From: Novosphingobium sp.
GTDB taxonomy: Bacteria; Pseudomonadota; Alphaproteobacteria; Sphingomonadales; Sphingomonadaceae
DNA length: 64,000 bases
Direction of reading: 5' to 3'
Assembly (NCBI RefSeq): GCF_019748365.1
Contig: NZ_JAIEPN010000003.1
Span: 39,345-103,344, forward strand
Shown here in pieces: positions 20,499 through 28,427 of the stretch. The position numbers and the translations under genes are program-made. Below the pieces are notes generated by a model, which saw only the letters and a list, made by a program, of their open reading frames with translations, had not been told where the DNA came from and ran no database searches. Every line of letters begins with the position of its first letter. Position 1 is the first letter of the stretch.

Positions 20499-22139
20499 GT
20501 GCTTGCAGTGCGCGGCACCCGGACCGGACGACCGGGTACGGCAGCGGAAAGGGAAGCAACCGGAGTGTTGGGCCCACGTGAGGAATTGGGGCTGGCCGGC
20601 TCGGCGACGTTCGGTCGCGCGCGCCCCGCCGTGGTGCCTGCACGTCGCTCGCCCATCCTGCCACCGCCAGAGCCGCCACCGCCTCCAACCTTTCGGGAAA
20701 GCAATCACCCAGTTGCAAAGCGGTGGACGCAAGTCTGCCAGCGCATTGAACGCTGGGCGGATCAATACACGCTGGCCCCCGATCTTGCCGAGAATGTCGG
20801 CAGTGCGGGATGGTTTGGCGGGCTGGGCCTTATGGTTGGCCTCATCGTGCTTGCGCTGATGTTCTGGCCCCGCTTTGCGCCCCTTGAAGCAGCGCCTCTC
20901 ACGCCGTTGGACGAAGCATCGCAAGTCGAGTTCCGCGCGCAGTCCCTGCGGCCATTTGCAAAGGGCTCGACGCAGGGGCGCCACTTTGCCGCAACCGAGG
21001 CGGTCACACGACTGGCAGCGGCGCCTGAGCGCCCTGAAATCCAGCTTTCCGCAACTATCGGAGAAAACGACAGCCTGCCGCGCATGTTGCAGCGCGCTGG
21101 CGTCGGATCAGGCGATGCGGGGCAGATCGCGGCCATGGTCGCCAGCGCCGTCCCCCTTGCGGACCTTGCTCCGGGTACGCGCTTTGCCATCACGCTCGGC
21201 CCACGCAGCAACGCGTCGGATCCCCGGCCGCTCATGGCAATCGGCTTTCGTCCGCGCTTCGATCTCGCCATTTCAATCAGCCGACAAGGCGATGGCCTGA
21301 CGCTTTCCCGCAAGCCGATCGCCGTTGATGTCACACCGCTGCGGATACAGGGACTGGTTGGCACGAGTCTCTACCGGTCTGCTCGGGCGGCAGGGGCGTC
21401 TGCTGGCGCTGTCCAAGACTATCTGCGCGCAATCGATCAGGCGATTCCCTTTGAAGAGATCGCGCCGACCGACACGTTCGACCTGGTCGTTTCCTACAAG
21501 CACACCGCCGATGGCGAGGGCGAAGCCGGAAATCTGCTCTATGCCGGCGTCGTCCGGTCAGGTCAGCCGCGCGCGCAATTGCTGCGCTGGGGTGCGGATG
21601 GAAGCTTTACATCACTGGCAGACCTCGCGGGCGGCGGACAAATTGACTCGGGCCTGTTTGGTGCTCCGGTCAGCGGACATGTGACGTCCGGTTATGGCAT
21701 GCGTCGTCATCCCATCCTTGGTTATGTGCGCATGCATTCTGGCGTAGATTTCGCGGCGTCCTGGGGTTCGCCAATCTATGCCGTCACCGATGGCCGTGTG
21801 GAATATGCTGGGTGGCACGGAGGGCATGGCAACTACGTGCGGCTCGACCACGGCAGCGGCATTGCCACGGGTTACGGCCACATGAGCCGGATCGCCGTCG
21901 CGCCGGGGACGACGGTCCGGCGCGGGCAGATCATTGGCTATGTTGGCTCGACCGGCCTCTCCACCGGGGCCCACCTTCACTACGAGGTCTATCGCGGAGG
22001 GCAGACTGTGGATCCGTTCTCGATCCGGATGGTCCAGCGCCGTCAGGCGGTGGATCCCAAGCAGGTGGCTGCCTTCAAGGCGCGCTTGCAGGCCCTTCTC
22101 TCAGTCCGGCCAGGCGCCATTCTGGGCACGCAGAACTAG
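20499..22139 (+). CDS. M23 family metallopeptidase, membrane-anchored
   Basis: 546 residues: a Pro-rich N-terminal cytoplasmic stretch (PPPEPPPPPTF), one membrane helix near 107-127, a periplasmic region with an OapA/LysM-like sub-domain (SATIGENDSLPRMLQRAGVG and PLADLAPGTRFAI), and a C-terminal M23 (LytM) endopeptidase domain with the zinc ligands in MRMHSGVDFA-type and HLHYEV segments. All catalytic residues look intact, so it probably cleaves peptidoglycan crosslinks. Start is GTG at 20499. One of three M23/LytM proteins in this window. Confidence 0.92.
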   Translation: MLAVRGTRTGRPGTAAEREATGVLGPREELGLAGSATFGRARPAVVPARRSPILPPPEPPPPPTFRESNHPVAKRWTQVCQRIERWADQYTLAPDLAENVGSAGWFGGLGLMVGLIVLALMFWPRFAPLEAAPLTPLDEASQVEFRAQSLRPFAKGSTQGRHFAATEAVTRLAAAPERPEIQLSATIGENDSLPRMLQRAGVGSGDAGQIAAMVASAVPLADLAPGTRFAITLGPRSNASDPRPLMAIGFRPRFDLAISISRQGDGLTLSRKPIAVDVTPLRIQGLVGTSLYRSARAAGASAGAVQDYLRAIDQAIPFEEIAPTDTFDLVVSYKHTADGEGEAGNLLYAGVVRSGQPRAQLLRWGADGSFTSLADLAGGGQIDSGLFGAPVSGHVTSGYGMRRHPILGYVRMHSGVDFAASWGSPIYAVTDGRVEYAGWHGGHGNYVRLDHGSGIATGYGHMSRIAVAPGTTVRRGQIIGYVGSTGLSTGAHLHYEVYRGGQTVDPFSIRMVQRRQAVDPKQVAAFKARLQALLSVRPGAILGTQN

Positions 22140-22191
22140 GCAGGCGATGTGGCCCGTTGCCCAAAGGTGCTACAACGCCTAGTACGAGCGC

Positions 22192-23187
22192 ATGTCTGCT
22201 GGCTATCCCAACATCCGCCTGCGCCGCACCCGCGTCACCGCGTGGAGCCGCGCCCTGCACCGCGAAGTGCTTGTCACTCCTGCTGATCTGATTTGGCCCC
22301 TGTTCGTGACGGAAGGCCACGGTATCGAGGATCCGATCGGTTCCCTGCCAGGTGTGTCGCGTTGGTCCGTCGATCTGGTGGCCGAGCGCGCTCGCGAAGC
22401 GGCTGCAGCAGGCATTCCTTGTGTTGCACTGTTCCCGAATACGCAGCCGGAACGGCGCAGCGAGGATGGCGTCGAAGCGCTCAACCCCGATAATCTGATG
22501 TGCCGGGCGATCAAGGCCATCAAGGACGCGTGCGGAGAATCGCTCGGCGTTCTGACCGATGTCGCTTTGGACCCTTACACCAGCCACGGGCAGGATGGCC
22601 TGATTGATGGCGAGGGGTACGTCCTCAACGATGCTACGGTTGATGTGCTCGTCGGGCAGAGCCTCAATCAGGCGGCTGCGGGCGCAGACATCATTGCGCC
22701 GTCCGACATGATGGACGGGCGCATTTGTGCGATCCGCGATGCGCTTGAAGGGTCAGGCCATATCAATGTCCAGATCATGGCCTACGCGGCGAAGTATGCC
22801 TCCGCATTCTACGGCCCGTTCCGCGATGCAGTCGGATCGCGCGGCCTGCTCAAGGGTAACAAGAAGACCTACCAGATGGATCCCGGCAACGCCGAAGAGG
22901 CTCTGCGCGAGGTCGAACTCGATATCGCCGAGGGCGCGGACAGCGTCATGGTCAAGCCCGGCCTGCCCTATCTCGATATCGCACTGCGCGTGAAAGAGGC
23001 CTTTCAGGTGCCGGTCTTTGCCTATCAGGTCAGCGGTGAGTACTCGATGATCGAGGCGGCCGTGGCGGCGGGGGCTGGCGACCGCGACGCTCTCGTTCTC
23101 GAAACCCTGCTTGCGTTCAAGCGTGCGGGTTGTTCCGGCGTTCTCACCTACCATGCGCTCCACGCAGCGCGTCTGATGGGCGCCTGA
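22192..23187 (+). CDS. hemB: Delta-aminolevulinic acid dehydratase HemB (Asp-type metal site)
   Basis: Joins two aminolevulinate molecules into porphobilinogen in haem synthesis. 331 residues. The metal-site segment is DVALDPYTSHGQDG (about residues 123-136): Asp replaces the cysteines of zinc-dependent enzymes, as in the Mg-dependent class of alphaproteobacteria. The Schiff-base lysine is in SVMVKPGLPYLD (about residue 255) and a second conserved Lys in KGNKKTYQMDP. A GNAT gene begins seven bases after the stop. Confidence 0.96.
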   Translation: MSAGYPNIRLRRTRVTAWSRALHREVLVTPADLIWPLFVTEGHGIEDPIGSLPGVSRWSVDLVAERAREAAAAGIPCVALFPNTQPERRSEDGVEALNPDNLMCRAIKAIKDACGESLGVLTDVALDPYTSHGQDGLIDGEGYVLNDATVDVLVGQSLNQAAAGADIIAPSDMMDGRICAIRDALEGSGHINVQIMAYAAKYASAFYGPFRDAVGSRGLLKGNKKTYQMDPGNAEEALREVELDIAEGADSVMVKPGLPYLDIALRVKEAFQVPVFAYQVSGEYSMIEAAVAAGAGDRDALVLETLLAFKRAGCSGVLTYHALHAARLMGA

Positions 23188-23194
23188 AGCCGGG

Positions 23195-23728
23195 ATGATC
23201 GAGACAGAGCGGCTTGTTCTGCGCCCCTGGCGCGATGCGTACCGCGAGCCATTCTGGGCCATGGCCTGCGATCCACGGGTGATGGAGTATCTTCCTCCGC
23301 TGACCCGTGCTGAAAGTGACGCTGCGGTGGATCGGATGATCTCAATCGAGCGCGAGCACGGTCACGTCTTCTGGGCCTTGGAGCGCAAGGTCGAGGGAGA
23401 TTTCATCGGCTTTTGCGGCATACTTCCGCCTCGATCGCCTATCTTCGAACATGAGATCGGCTGGCGTCTTGCGCATCACGCCTGGGGGCAGGGCTATGCG
23501 CGTGAGGCGGCTGAGGCATCACTGGCCTGGGCGTGGGCCAACCTGCCGGTTACGGCCATCATGGCGATCACCAATCTTGCCAACACGCGCAGCTGGGGCT
23601 TGATGGAACGCTTGGGCATGATCCGGTATCCGGATGAGGACTTCGATCATCCCGAACTTGCAGAGGGTGATCCGCTGCGACCGCATATTCTCTACCGAAT
23701 CCTCAGGCCCCAGCCCAAGGCGGATTGA
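23195..23728 (+). CDS. GNAT family N-acetyltransferase (RimJ/RimL type)
   Basis: 177 residues of the acetyl-CoA-dependent GNAT fold. It begins with IETERLVLRPWRD, has EIGWRLAHHAWGQGYAREAA (the acetyl-CoA pyrophosphate loop, Q/R-x2-G-x-G/A type) and ends with NTRSWGLMERLGM, all typical of the RimJ/RimL group that acetylates protein N-termini or small amines. Target unknown. It sits between hemB and a gamma carbonic anhydrase gene with tight spacing, so it is probably in the same transcript. Confidence 0.88.
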   Translation: MIETERLVLRPWRDAYREPFWAMACDPRVMEYLPPLTRAESDAAVDRMISIEREHGHVFWALERKVEGDFIGFCGILPPRSPIFEHEIGWRLAHHAWGQGYAREAAEASLAWAWANLPVTAIMAITNLANTRSWGLMERLGMIRYPDEDFDHPELAEGDPLRPHILYRILRPQPKAD

Positions 23729-23738
23729 AGGGAGCGCC

Positions 23739-24308
23739 ATGCATCAGGACGTAACCATCGCGGCCATCCACGGCAAGGCACCGCGTATTCACCCGAGTGC
23801 TTTCATCGCACCGGGCTGTCGGATTATCGGTGATGTCGAGATCGGACCGGAGGCGTCAGTCTGGTACAATTGCGTGCTCCGCGCAGATGTGAACCGGATC
23901 GTGATCGGCGCGCGTACCAACATTCAGGATGGGACCGTAATCCATTGCGACAGTCCCGATCCGCGTCATCCGCAGGGCTTCCCCACGCTGATCGGAGACG
24001 ATGTTCTCGTCGGTCACATGGTCATGCTGCATGGCTGCACGTTGGAAGACCGGGCGTTTGTGGGACTTGGTTCGGTGGTAATGAACGGCGCGGTGATCGA
24101 GGGTGATGGCATGCTGGCAGCGGGCGCACTGCTCACGCCGGGCAAGCGCGTCGCTTCGCGCCAGCTTTGGGGCGGCCGCCCTGCGGCCTACATGCGCGAC
24201 CTTACCGATGCAGCCATCCACGAGATGCAACTGGGCGTTGCGCACTATGTTGGCAATGCACATGCCCACAGCACCGCACTGACCGGCCGTGGCGCGACCG
24301 AAGACTGA
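23739..24308 (+). CDS. Gamma carbonic anhydrase family protein
   Basis: 189 residues of left-handed beta-helix hexapeptide repeats (VEIGPEASVWYNCVLRADVN, then IVIGARTNIQDGTVIH). Zinc-ligand histidines are expected in VIHCDSPDPRHPQ and LVGHMVMLHGC; all three positions look filled. It matches YrdA/PaaY-like gamma-class proteins, some of which are active carbonic anhydrases. The start at 23739 has GAAGGGAG just upstream. The stop overlaps the next gene by 20 bases. Confidence 0.92.
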   Translation: MHQDVTIAAIHGKAPRIHPSAFIAPGCRIIGDVEIGPEASVWYNCVLRADVNRIVIGARTNIQDGTVIHCDSPDPRHPQGFPTLIGDDVLVGHMVMLHGCTLEDRAFVGLGSVVMNGAVIEGDGMLAAGALLTPGKRVASRQLWGGRPAAYMRDLTDAAIHEMQLGVAHYVGNAHAHSTALTGRGATED

Positions 24309-24576
24309 TCTTCCCTCCGCCGAGGCACTGCGGTCACTGGCGGACGTCAATGGGCGGCTTTCTGTCAGAGTGACACCGGGTGCGCGAAGCGAGGGGGTGG
24401 AGATTGTCTCCGGCCGCGTCCTCATCAAAGTGAGGGCCAAGCCGGAAGAGAGCAAAGCGACTGCCGCAGCCATCGATCTGCTGGGGCAGGTTCTGGCCGT
24501 TTCGCCCTCGCAGATTGTCTTGTTGCGCGGCGCAACTTCGCGCGAGAAGCTTTTCAGGATTCCGCTGGCAGCCTGA
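24289..24576 (+). CDS. DUF167 (YggU) protein
   Basis: 95 residues beginning at GTG inside the end of the carbonic anhydrase gene. The middle has the family pattern RLSVRVTPGARSEGVEIVSG, then LIKVRAKPEESKATAAAIDL and the late SQIVLLRGATSREKLFRI. DUF167 proteins are small alpha/beta proteins with no proven function. Its end overlaps the convergent DUF1275 gene by 23 bases. Confidence 0.85.
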   Translation: MARPKTDLPSAEALRSLADVNGRLSVRVTPGARSEGVEIVSGRVLIKVRAKPEESKATAAAIDLLGQVLAVSPSQIVLLRGATSREKLFRIPLAA

Positions 24577-25192
24577 TTGCGGCGAGGGTCATCATTCCCG
24601 CCCAGGCTGCCGCGATCCACAGGCAGCCCAGAGGCCACTGGCTTTGGAAGAAAGCGCCCAGCACGGCCCCGATCAGCAGACCTGCCCAAAGCAGCCCCCA
24701 CTGTATCCATCCCGCCTCTGCCTTGCCTGCGATCCGCAGAGCCAATCCCTGCCCGAGACGAACAAGCGCACCGGTCATGTAGGTCAAGCCAACGGTGACT
24801 TCACCGCCGCGTTGAAAGGTATTGTTCGTCACCCCCATAGCCAGCACCAGGGCGGCCGCCATGATCGGCTCATTGCCCAAGGCGCGCGCTGTTGCGCCGA
24901 TCAGCAAGAGGAACGCGACCGTCCCCAGGATGACCGGCTTGCGGCGACTACCGACGCCGAGCGCCAACAGAGCCCCCAGCGTGACACCGCAGACAAATCC
25001 GGCAATCAGCAACGCAGGGATCAACGCCGCGCGCGATCCGGTGCTGAGCGCCACGCCCAGCCTTGTCGAATTGCCGGACATGAATGAGACGAAATAGCCA
25101 TTGGCTGAAAGGAAGCCGACCGCATCGACGAACCCAGCGAGTCCGGAAAGGGCAATCGCCAGTCTGCGCCGATCTGGATCGTACCTCTGCAT
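24554..25192 (-). CDS. DUF1275 (YoaK-like) membrane protein
   Basis: 212 residues with about six membrane helices. The N-terminal GLAGFVDAVGFLSANGYFVS and the following FMSGNSTRLGVAL are the typical DUF1275 signature; AMGVTNNTFQRGGEVTVGLT and MTGALVRLGQGLAL are further conserved segments. The family has no assigned function. It is convergent with the DUF167 gene and lies 35 bases downstream of a truncated haemoglobin gene on the same strand. Confidence 0.88.
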   Translation of the reverse strand: MQRYDPDRRRLAIALSGLAGFVDAVGFLSANGYFVSFMSGNSTRLGVALSTGSRAALIPALLIAGFVCGVTLGALLALGVGSRRKPVILGTVAFLLLIGATARALGNEPIMAAALVLAMGVTNNTFQRGGEVTVGLTYMTGALVRLGQGLALRIAGKAEAGWIQWGLLWAGLLIGAVLGAFFQSQWPLGCLWIAAAWAGMMTLAAIRLPAES

Positions 25193-25227
25193 GACAGCAA
25201 TCTAGCCGGTGGTTCGTTTCAGGCCAA

Positions 25228-25629
25228 TCAAGCCTTTGCCATTCCCCTTGCCATCCGGTCCAACACGTCGGCGAGTGCCTCGGCGATTGCAGTATCGCCG
25301 GGTGCGGTATCGGCAATAGCATTGCGCATCGCATCGGCCCACTGGGCTGCAGTTTCGTGGTTGATGCCGAACGGAGCGTGCAGGCTTACCATGCATTTGC
25401 CCGGATTGGCCTCCCACCATGTGCGTGGGCCTCCACTCCAACCGGCGAGAAACAGCGACAGCGATTCGCGCATGGGCGCCAGATCGGGCGCATGCATGGC
25501 TCTCAGCGTCGCGAACGCCGGCTCGGTCTCCATCAGGTCGTAGAAGCGGTCGGTGATCCGGCGCAGAGCAACCAGGCCTCCGATCCGTTCGTAAGGACTG
25601 GCAGCGGGTGTTTCGGTCGTCGAGGCCAC
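25228..25629 (-). CDS. Group II truncated haemoglobin
   Basis: 133 residues of the two-over-two globin fold. PYERIGGLVALRRITDRFYD (helices A-B, Tyr at position B10), then ESLSLFLAGWSGGP and the proximal-His segment CMVSLHAPFGI, and Trp in TAAQWADAM (position G8), typical of group II. It binds haem and probably O2/NO; a role in nitric-oxide or redox protection is plausible but not shown. It lies downstream of the DNA ligase gene on the same strand, 74 bases apart. Confidence 0.9.
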   Translation of the reverse strand: MASTTETPAASPYERIGGLVALRRITDRFYDLMETEPAFATLRAMHAPDLAPMRESLSLFLAGWSGGPRTWWEANPGKCMVSLHAPFGINHETAAQWADAMRNAIADTAPGDTAIAEALADVLDRMARGMAKA

Positions 25630-25703
25630 GAATGCTCACTCCAAAGCGAAAGTACGGCGACCCTCTGCTTGCCAGCCATCGGGGCAAGCTGCCTTGACCG
25701 AGA

Positions 25704-27299
25704 TCAAGTTACCAGTGCGCGCAAGGTCTCCAGCCGATCGGCTTCATGCGGGGGTTTGTCCTGTCGAATCCGGTGAATGCGAGGGAAGCGCATTGCCATT
25801 CCCGACTTGTGCCGCTTGCTGAGATGGACTGAGTCGAACGCCACTTCGAACACCAGACTGCGGTCCGTTTCCCGTACTGGTCCGTACTTCGCCACCGTGT
25901 GCTGCCGAACATGCCGATCGAGGAACCGCAGTTCCTCGTCGGTGAAGCCGAAGTAGGCCTTGCCCACCGGCAGCAACTCCGCTCCGGCATCCGGATCGCC
26001 GTTCCAGCAGCCGAACGTAAAGTCGGAGTAGAACGAGGAGCGCTTCCCGGAACCGCGCTGCGCATACATCAGGACGCAATCGATCAGCAGTGGCGCGCGT
26101 TTCCACTTGTACCACAGGCCGGCCCGCCGCCCTGCCACGTAGGGCGATTGGCGGTGCTTGAGCATGATGCCTTCGATGGCCGCATCGCGGGCACCGGCGC
26201 GGATTTCTGCGAGGGCTTCCATGTCCTGTGCGGCAATGGTCTGAGACAGGTCAAAGCGCGCCGGATCAAGCTGCGGCATGAGCGCTTCAAGCCGGGCTCG
26301 CCGCTCTGACCAAGGCTGCTCACGCAGGTCATCGCCGCTCAGCATGAGGACGTCGTAGAGCCGGACAAAGGCAGGCGCGTCCGCCAGCATGGCCTTTGAC
26401 ACCGTTTTTCGGCCAAGCCGCTGCTGCAGCGCGTTGAAGCTGGCCGCACCACCGGCTTCTCCTCCTTGCGCTGCTCCGCGGACAAGGAGTTCGCCATCCA
26501 GAACGGCAGGAATGTGCAGCGCGCCTGCGATCTCGGGGAAGCTTGCCGAGATTTCATCTCCACCGCGCGAATAGACCCTCGTTTCGCCGCCGACATGGAC
26601 GAGTTGAACCCGGATGCCATCCCATTTCCATTCCGCCACATAGTCGGCGAGGCTGATGGCCTCGTTCTCCAGCGGATGGGCGAGCATGAATGGACGGAAG
26701 AGCGGCAGCAGATCCGTACGTGGCGGGGGCGCAGTTCCCGTGGCCCAGGCAAAGAGGTCCGCGTATGGCGGTTCCAATCCGTGCCAGTACTCTTCGACCT
26801 TATCGACCGACACGGCGAACGCCTGCGCAAAGGCAACTTTGGCCAGACGCGCCGAAATACCAATGCGCAGTGCGCCGGTGGCAAACTTGATCAGCGCATA
26901 GCGCCCGGGTGTATCAAGCCTGTCCAGCAGACCGGCCAACACTAGCGGCGCGTTCGAACGCGTGGCTTGTGACATGGCGGCGACGACTTCGCCAAGTGTG
27001 GGTGGTGGTTCGAGCGAGCCATTCTCCGGCTCCGGCCAGAGCAGGCTCGCGGTTTCGGCCGTATCGCCCACGAAATCGCGCGAAAGCGTCCACAGGATCG
27101 GATCGACCCGATCGGCCATCAGACTCCTGACCGTACCGGCCTTGATCGCTGGAAAATCGACCGCGCCGGTCAGCGCTGCTAGTGCCCAGCCGCGATCCGG
27201 ATCAGGCGTTTCACGCAGCAATCCTGAAATGAGCTCCAGCTTCTCGTTACGCGAGGGCGTCAGCAACAGGCTGTCGAGAAGGGCTGCAAACCGCTGCAT
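25704..27299 (-). CDS. ATP-dependent DNA ligase, cisplatin-damage-response type
   Basis: 531 residues. N-terminal helical domain (MQRFAALLDS...), nucleotidyltransferase core with the adenylated lysine in AEWKWDGIR (Lys225), then EIIxxx-type motifs DGELLVRG and GIMLKHRQSPYVAGRR, and an OB-fold domain ending near FPRIHRIRQDKPPHEADRL. It matches the ligases that sit with an MBL exonuclease in a bacterial DNA repair cluster; that partner is 30 bases upstream. The DEXH helicase and phosphoesterase usually found in the same cluster are absent here. Confidence 0.95.
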   Translation of the reverse strand: MQRFAALLDSLLLTPSRNEKLELISGLLRETPDPDRGWALAALTGAVDFPAIKAGTVRSLMADRVDPILWTLSRDFVGDTAETASLLWPEPENGSLEPPPTLGEVVAAMSQATRSNAPLVLAGLLDRLDTPGRYALIKFATGALRIGISARLAKVAFAQAFAVSVDKVEEYWHGLEPPYADLFAWATGTAPPPRTDLLPLFRPFMLAHPLENEAISLADYVAEWKWDGIRVQLVHVGGETRVYSRGGDEISASFPEIAGALHIPAVLDGELLVRGAAQGGEAGGAASFNALQQRLGRKTVSKAMLADAPAFVRLYDVLMLSGDDLREQPWSERRARLEALMPQLDPARFDLSQTIAAQDMEALAEIRAGARDAAIEGIMLKHRQSPYVAGRRAGLWYKWKRAPLLIDCVLMYAQRGSGKRSSFYSDFTFGCWNGDPDAGAELLPVGKAYFGFTDEELRFLDRHVRQHTVAKYGPVRETDRSLVFEVAFDSVHLSKRHKSGMAMRFPRIHRIRQDKPPHEADRLETLRALVT

Positions 27300-27329
27300 C
27301 AGCGCCTGCCGTTTCCGGGAGCGAACGAA

Positions 27330-28334
27330 TCAGTCATCTTCGTCCTCGTAACCGGTCAATGCGAGTGCACGGGCCTTGCGCTGATGCAGTTCGCACCAGC
27401 GCAGAAGAGCATCTTCGCGTCCGTGCGTGATCCATGTCTCGCCAGGATTCACCTCGGCAATGGTTGTGGTCAGTTCGTCCCAATCGGCGTGATCCGAGAT
27501 GACGAGCGGCAGCTCCACGCCGCGCTGGCGCACGCGCTGACGCACGCGCATCCATCCACTGGCCATCGCCGTCAGCGGATCGGGCAGCCGCCGGCTCCAG
27601 CGGTCATTGAGTGCGGAAGGCGGGCAGATGACAATTGCACCAGCCAGAGCACTCTTCGGCACGCCGGCAACCGATCGCAGGTTGCCGAGCGGAACGCCCA
27701 GCGTCTGATAAAGGCGGCACATCGCCTCCATAGCGCCATGGAGATAGATTGGTTGATCCCAGCCAGCGGCTCGCAGTTCGGCGATGATCCGCTGCGCTTT
27801 CCCAAGGGCATATGCGCCCACCAGCACACAACGGTTCGGGTTCGCCTCGCGAGCGGTGAGCAGCTTCGCGATCTCGGTGCTGATCGGCGGATGGCGGAAG
27901 ACCGGTAAGCCAAATGTGGCCTCGGTTATGAAGAGGTCGCACGGGGTGACAGCAAACGGCGGGCATGTCGGATCCGGACTCCGCTTGTAGTCCCCCGTCA
28001 CGATCACCCGTTCATCGGCATGCTGTAGAAGGATCTGCGCAGAGCCCAGCACGTGCCCGGCTGGAAGAAAGGTTGCGGTTACCCCCCCGCCGATCGCAAT
28101 CGGCTCGTGGTAGCGGGCAGTAACCGCCCCGTCCGCGACTCCATAGCGAACCGCCATGATCGCCAGGGTCTCTGAGGTTGCCACGGTCCGGCCATGTCCT
28201 CCCCGCGCGTGGTCTGCGTGGCCATGTGTCACCAACGCGTGCTCGACAGGGCGCGCGGGATCGATCCAGGCGTTTGCCGGAACGATGCGGATGCCCATCG
28301 GCTCCGCTTTGATCCACGTGAAACAACCGGCCAT
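27330..28334 (-). CDS. Ligase-associated MBL-fold DNA exonuclease
   Basis: 334 residues of the beta-CASP/SNM1-like MBL group. Zinc signature VTHGHADHARGGH; further metal-site segments VTGDYKRSPDPTCPP and ITEATFGLPVF; C-terminal SDHADWDEL and ITHG. It precedes the DNA ligase gene by 30 bases, the usual order for this repair pair, and probably trims ends before sealing. The frame is open to 28415, but that part would run through the clpA terminator, so I take the ATG at 28334; a shorter start at 28301 is possible. Confidence 0.9.
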   Translation of the reverse strand: MAGCFTWIKAEPMGIRIVPANAWIDPARPVEHALVTHGHADHARGGHGRTVATSETLAIMAVRYGVADGAVTARYHEPIAIGGGVTATFLPAGHVLGSAQILLQHADERVIVTGDYKRSPDPTCPPFAVTPCDLFITEATFGLPVFRHPPISTEIAKLLTAREANPNRCVLVGAYALGKAQRIIAELRAAGWDQPIYLHGAMEAMCRLYQTLGVPLGNLRSVAGVPKSALAGAIVICPPSALNDRWSRRLPDPLTAMASGWMRVRQRVRQRGVELPLVISDHADWDELTTTIAEVNPGETWITHGREDALLRWCELHQRKARALALTGYEDEDD

Positions 28335-28375
28335 GATGAAATGAATGCCGGGATAGCCTTCGGGTTGCCAGAGAC

Positions 28376-28405
28376 AAAAAGGGCGGAGACCCGAAGGCTC
28401 CGCCC
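28376..28405 (-). terminator. Rho-independent terminator of clpA
   Basis: On the minus strand an 8-bp perfect stem GGGCGGAG/CTCCGCCC closes a 9-base loop and is followed by TTTTT. It begins 23 bases after the clpA stop. It separates clpA from the downstream exonuclease-ligase pair. Confidence 0.9.
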
Positions 28406-28427
28406 CTTGCTTCAATGGTCGCCGGTA

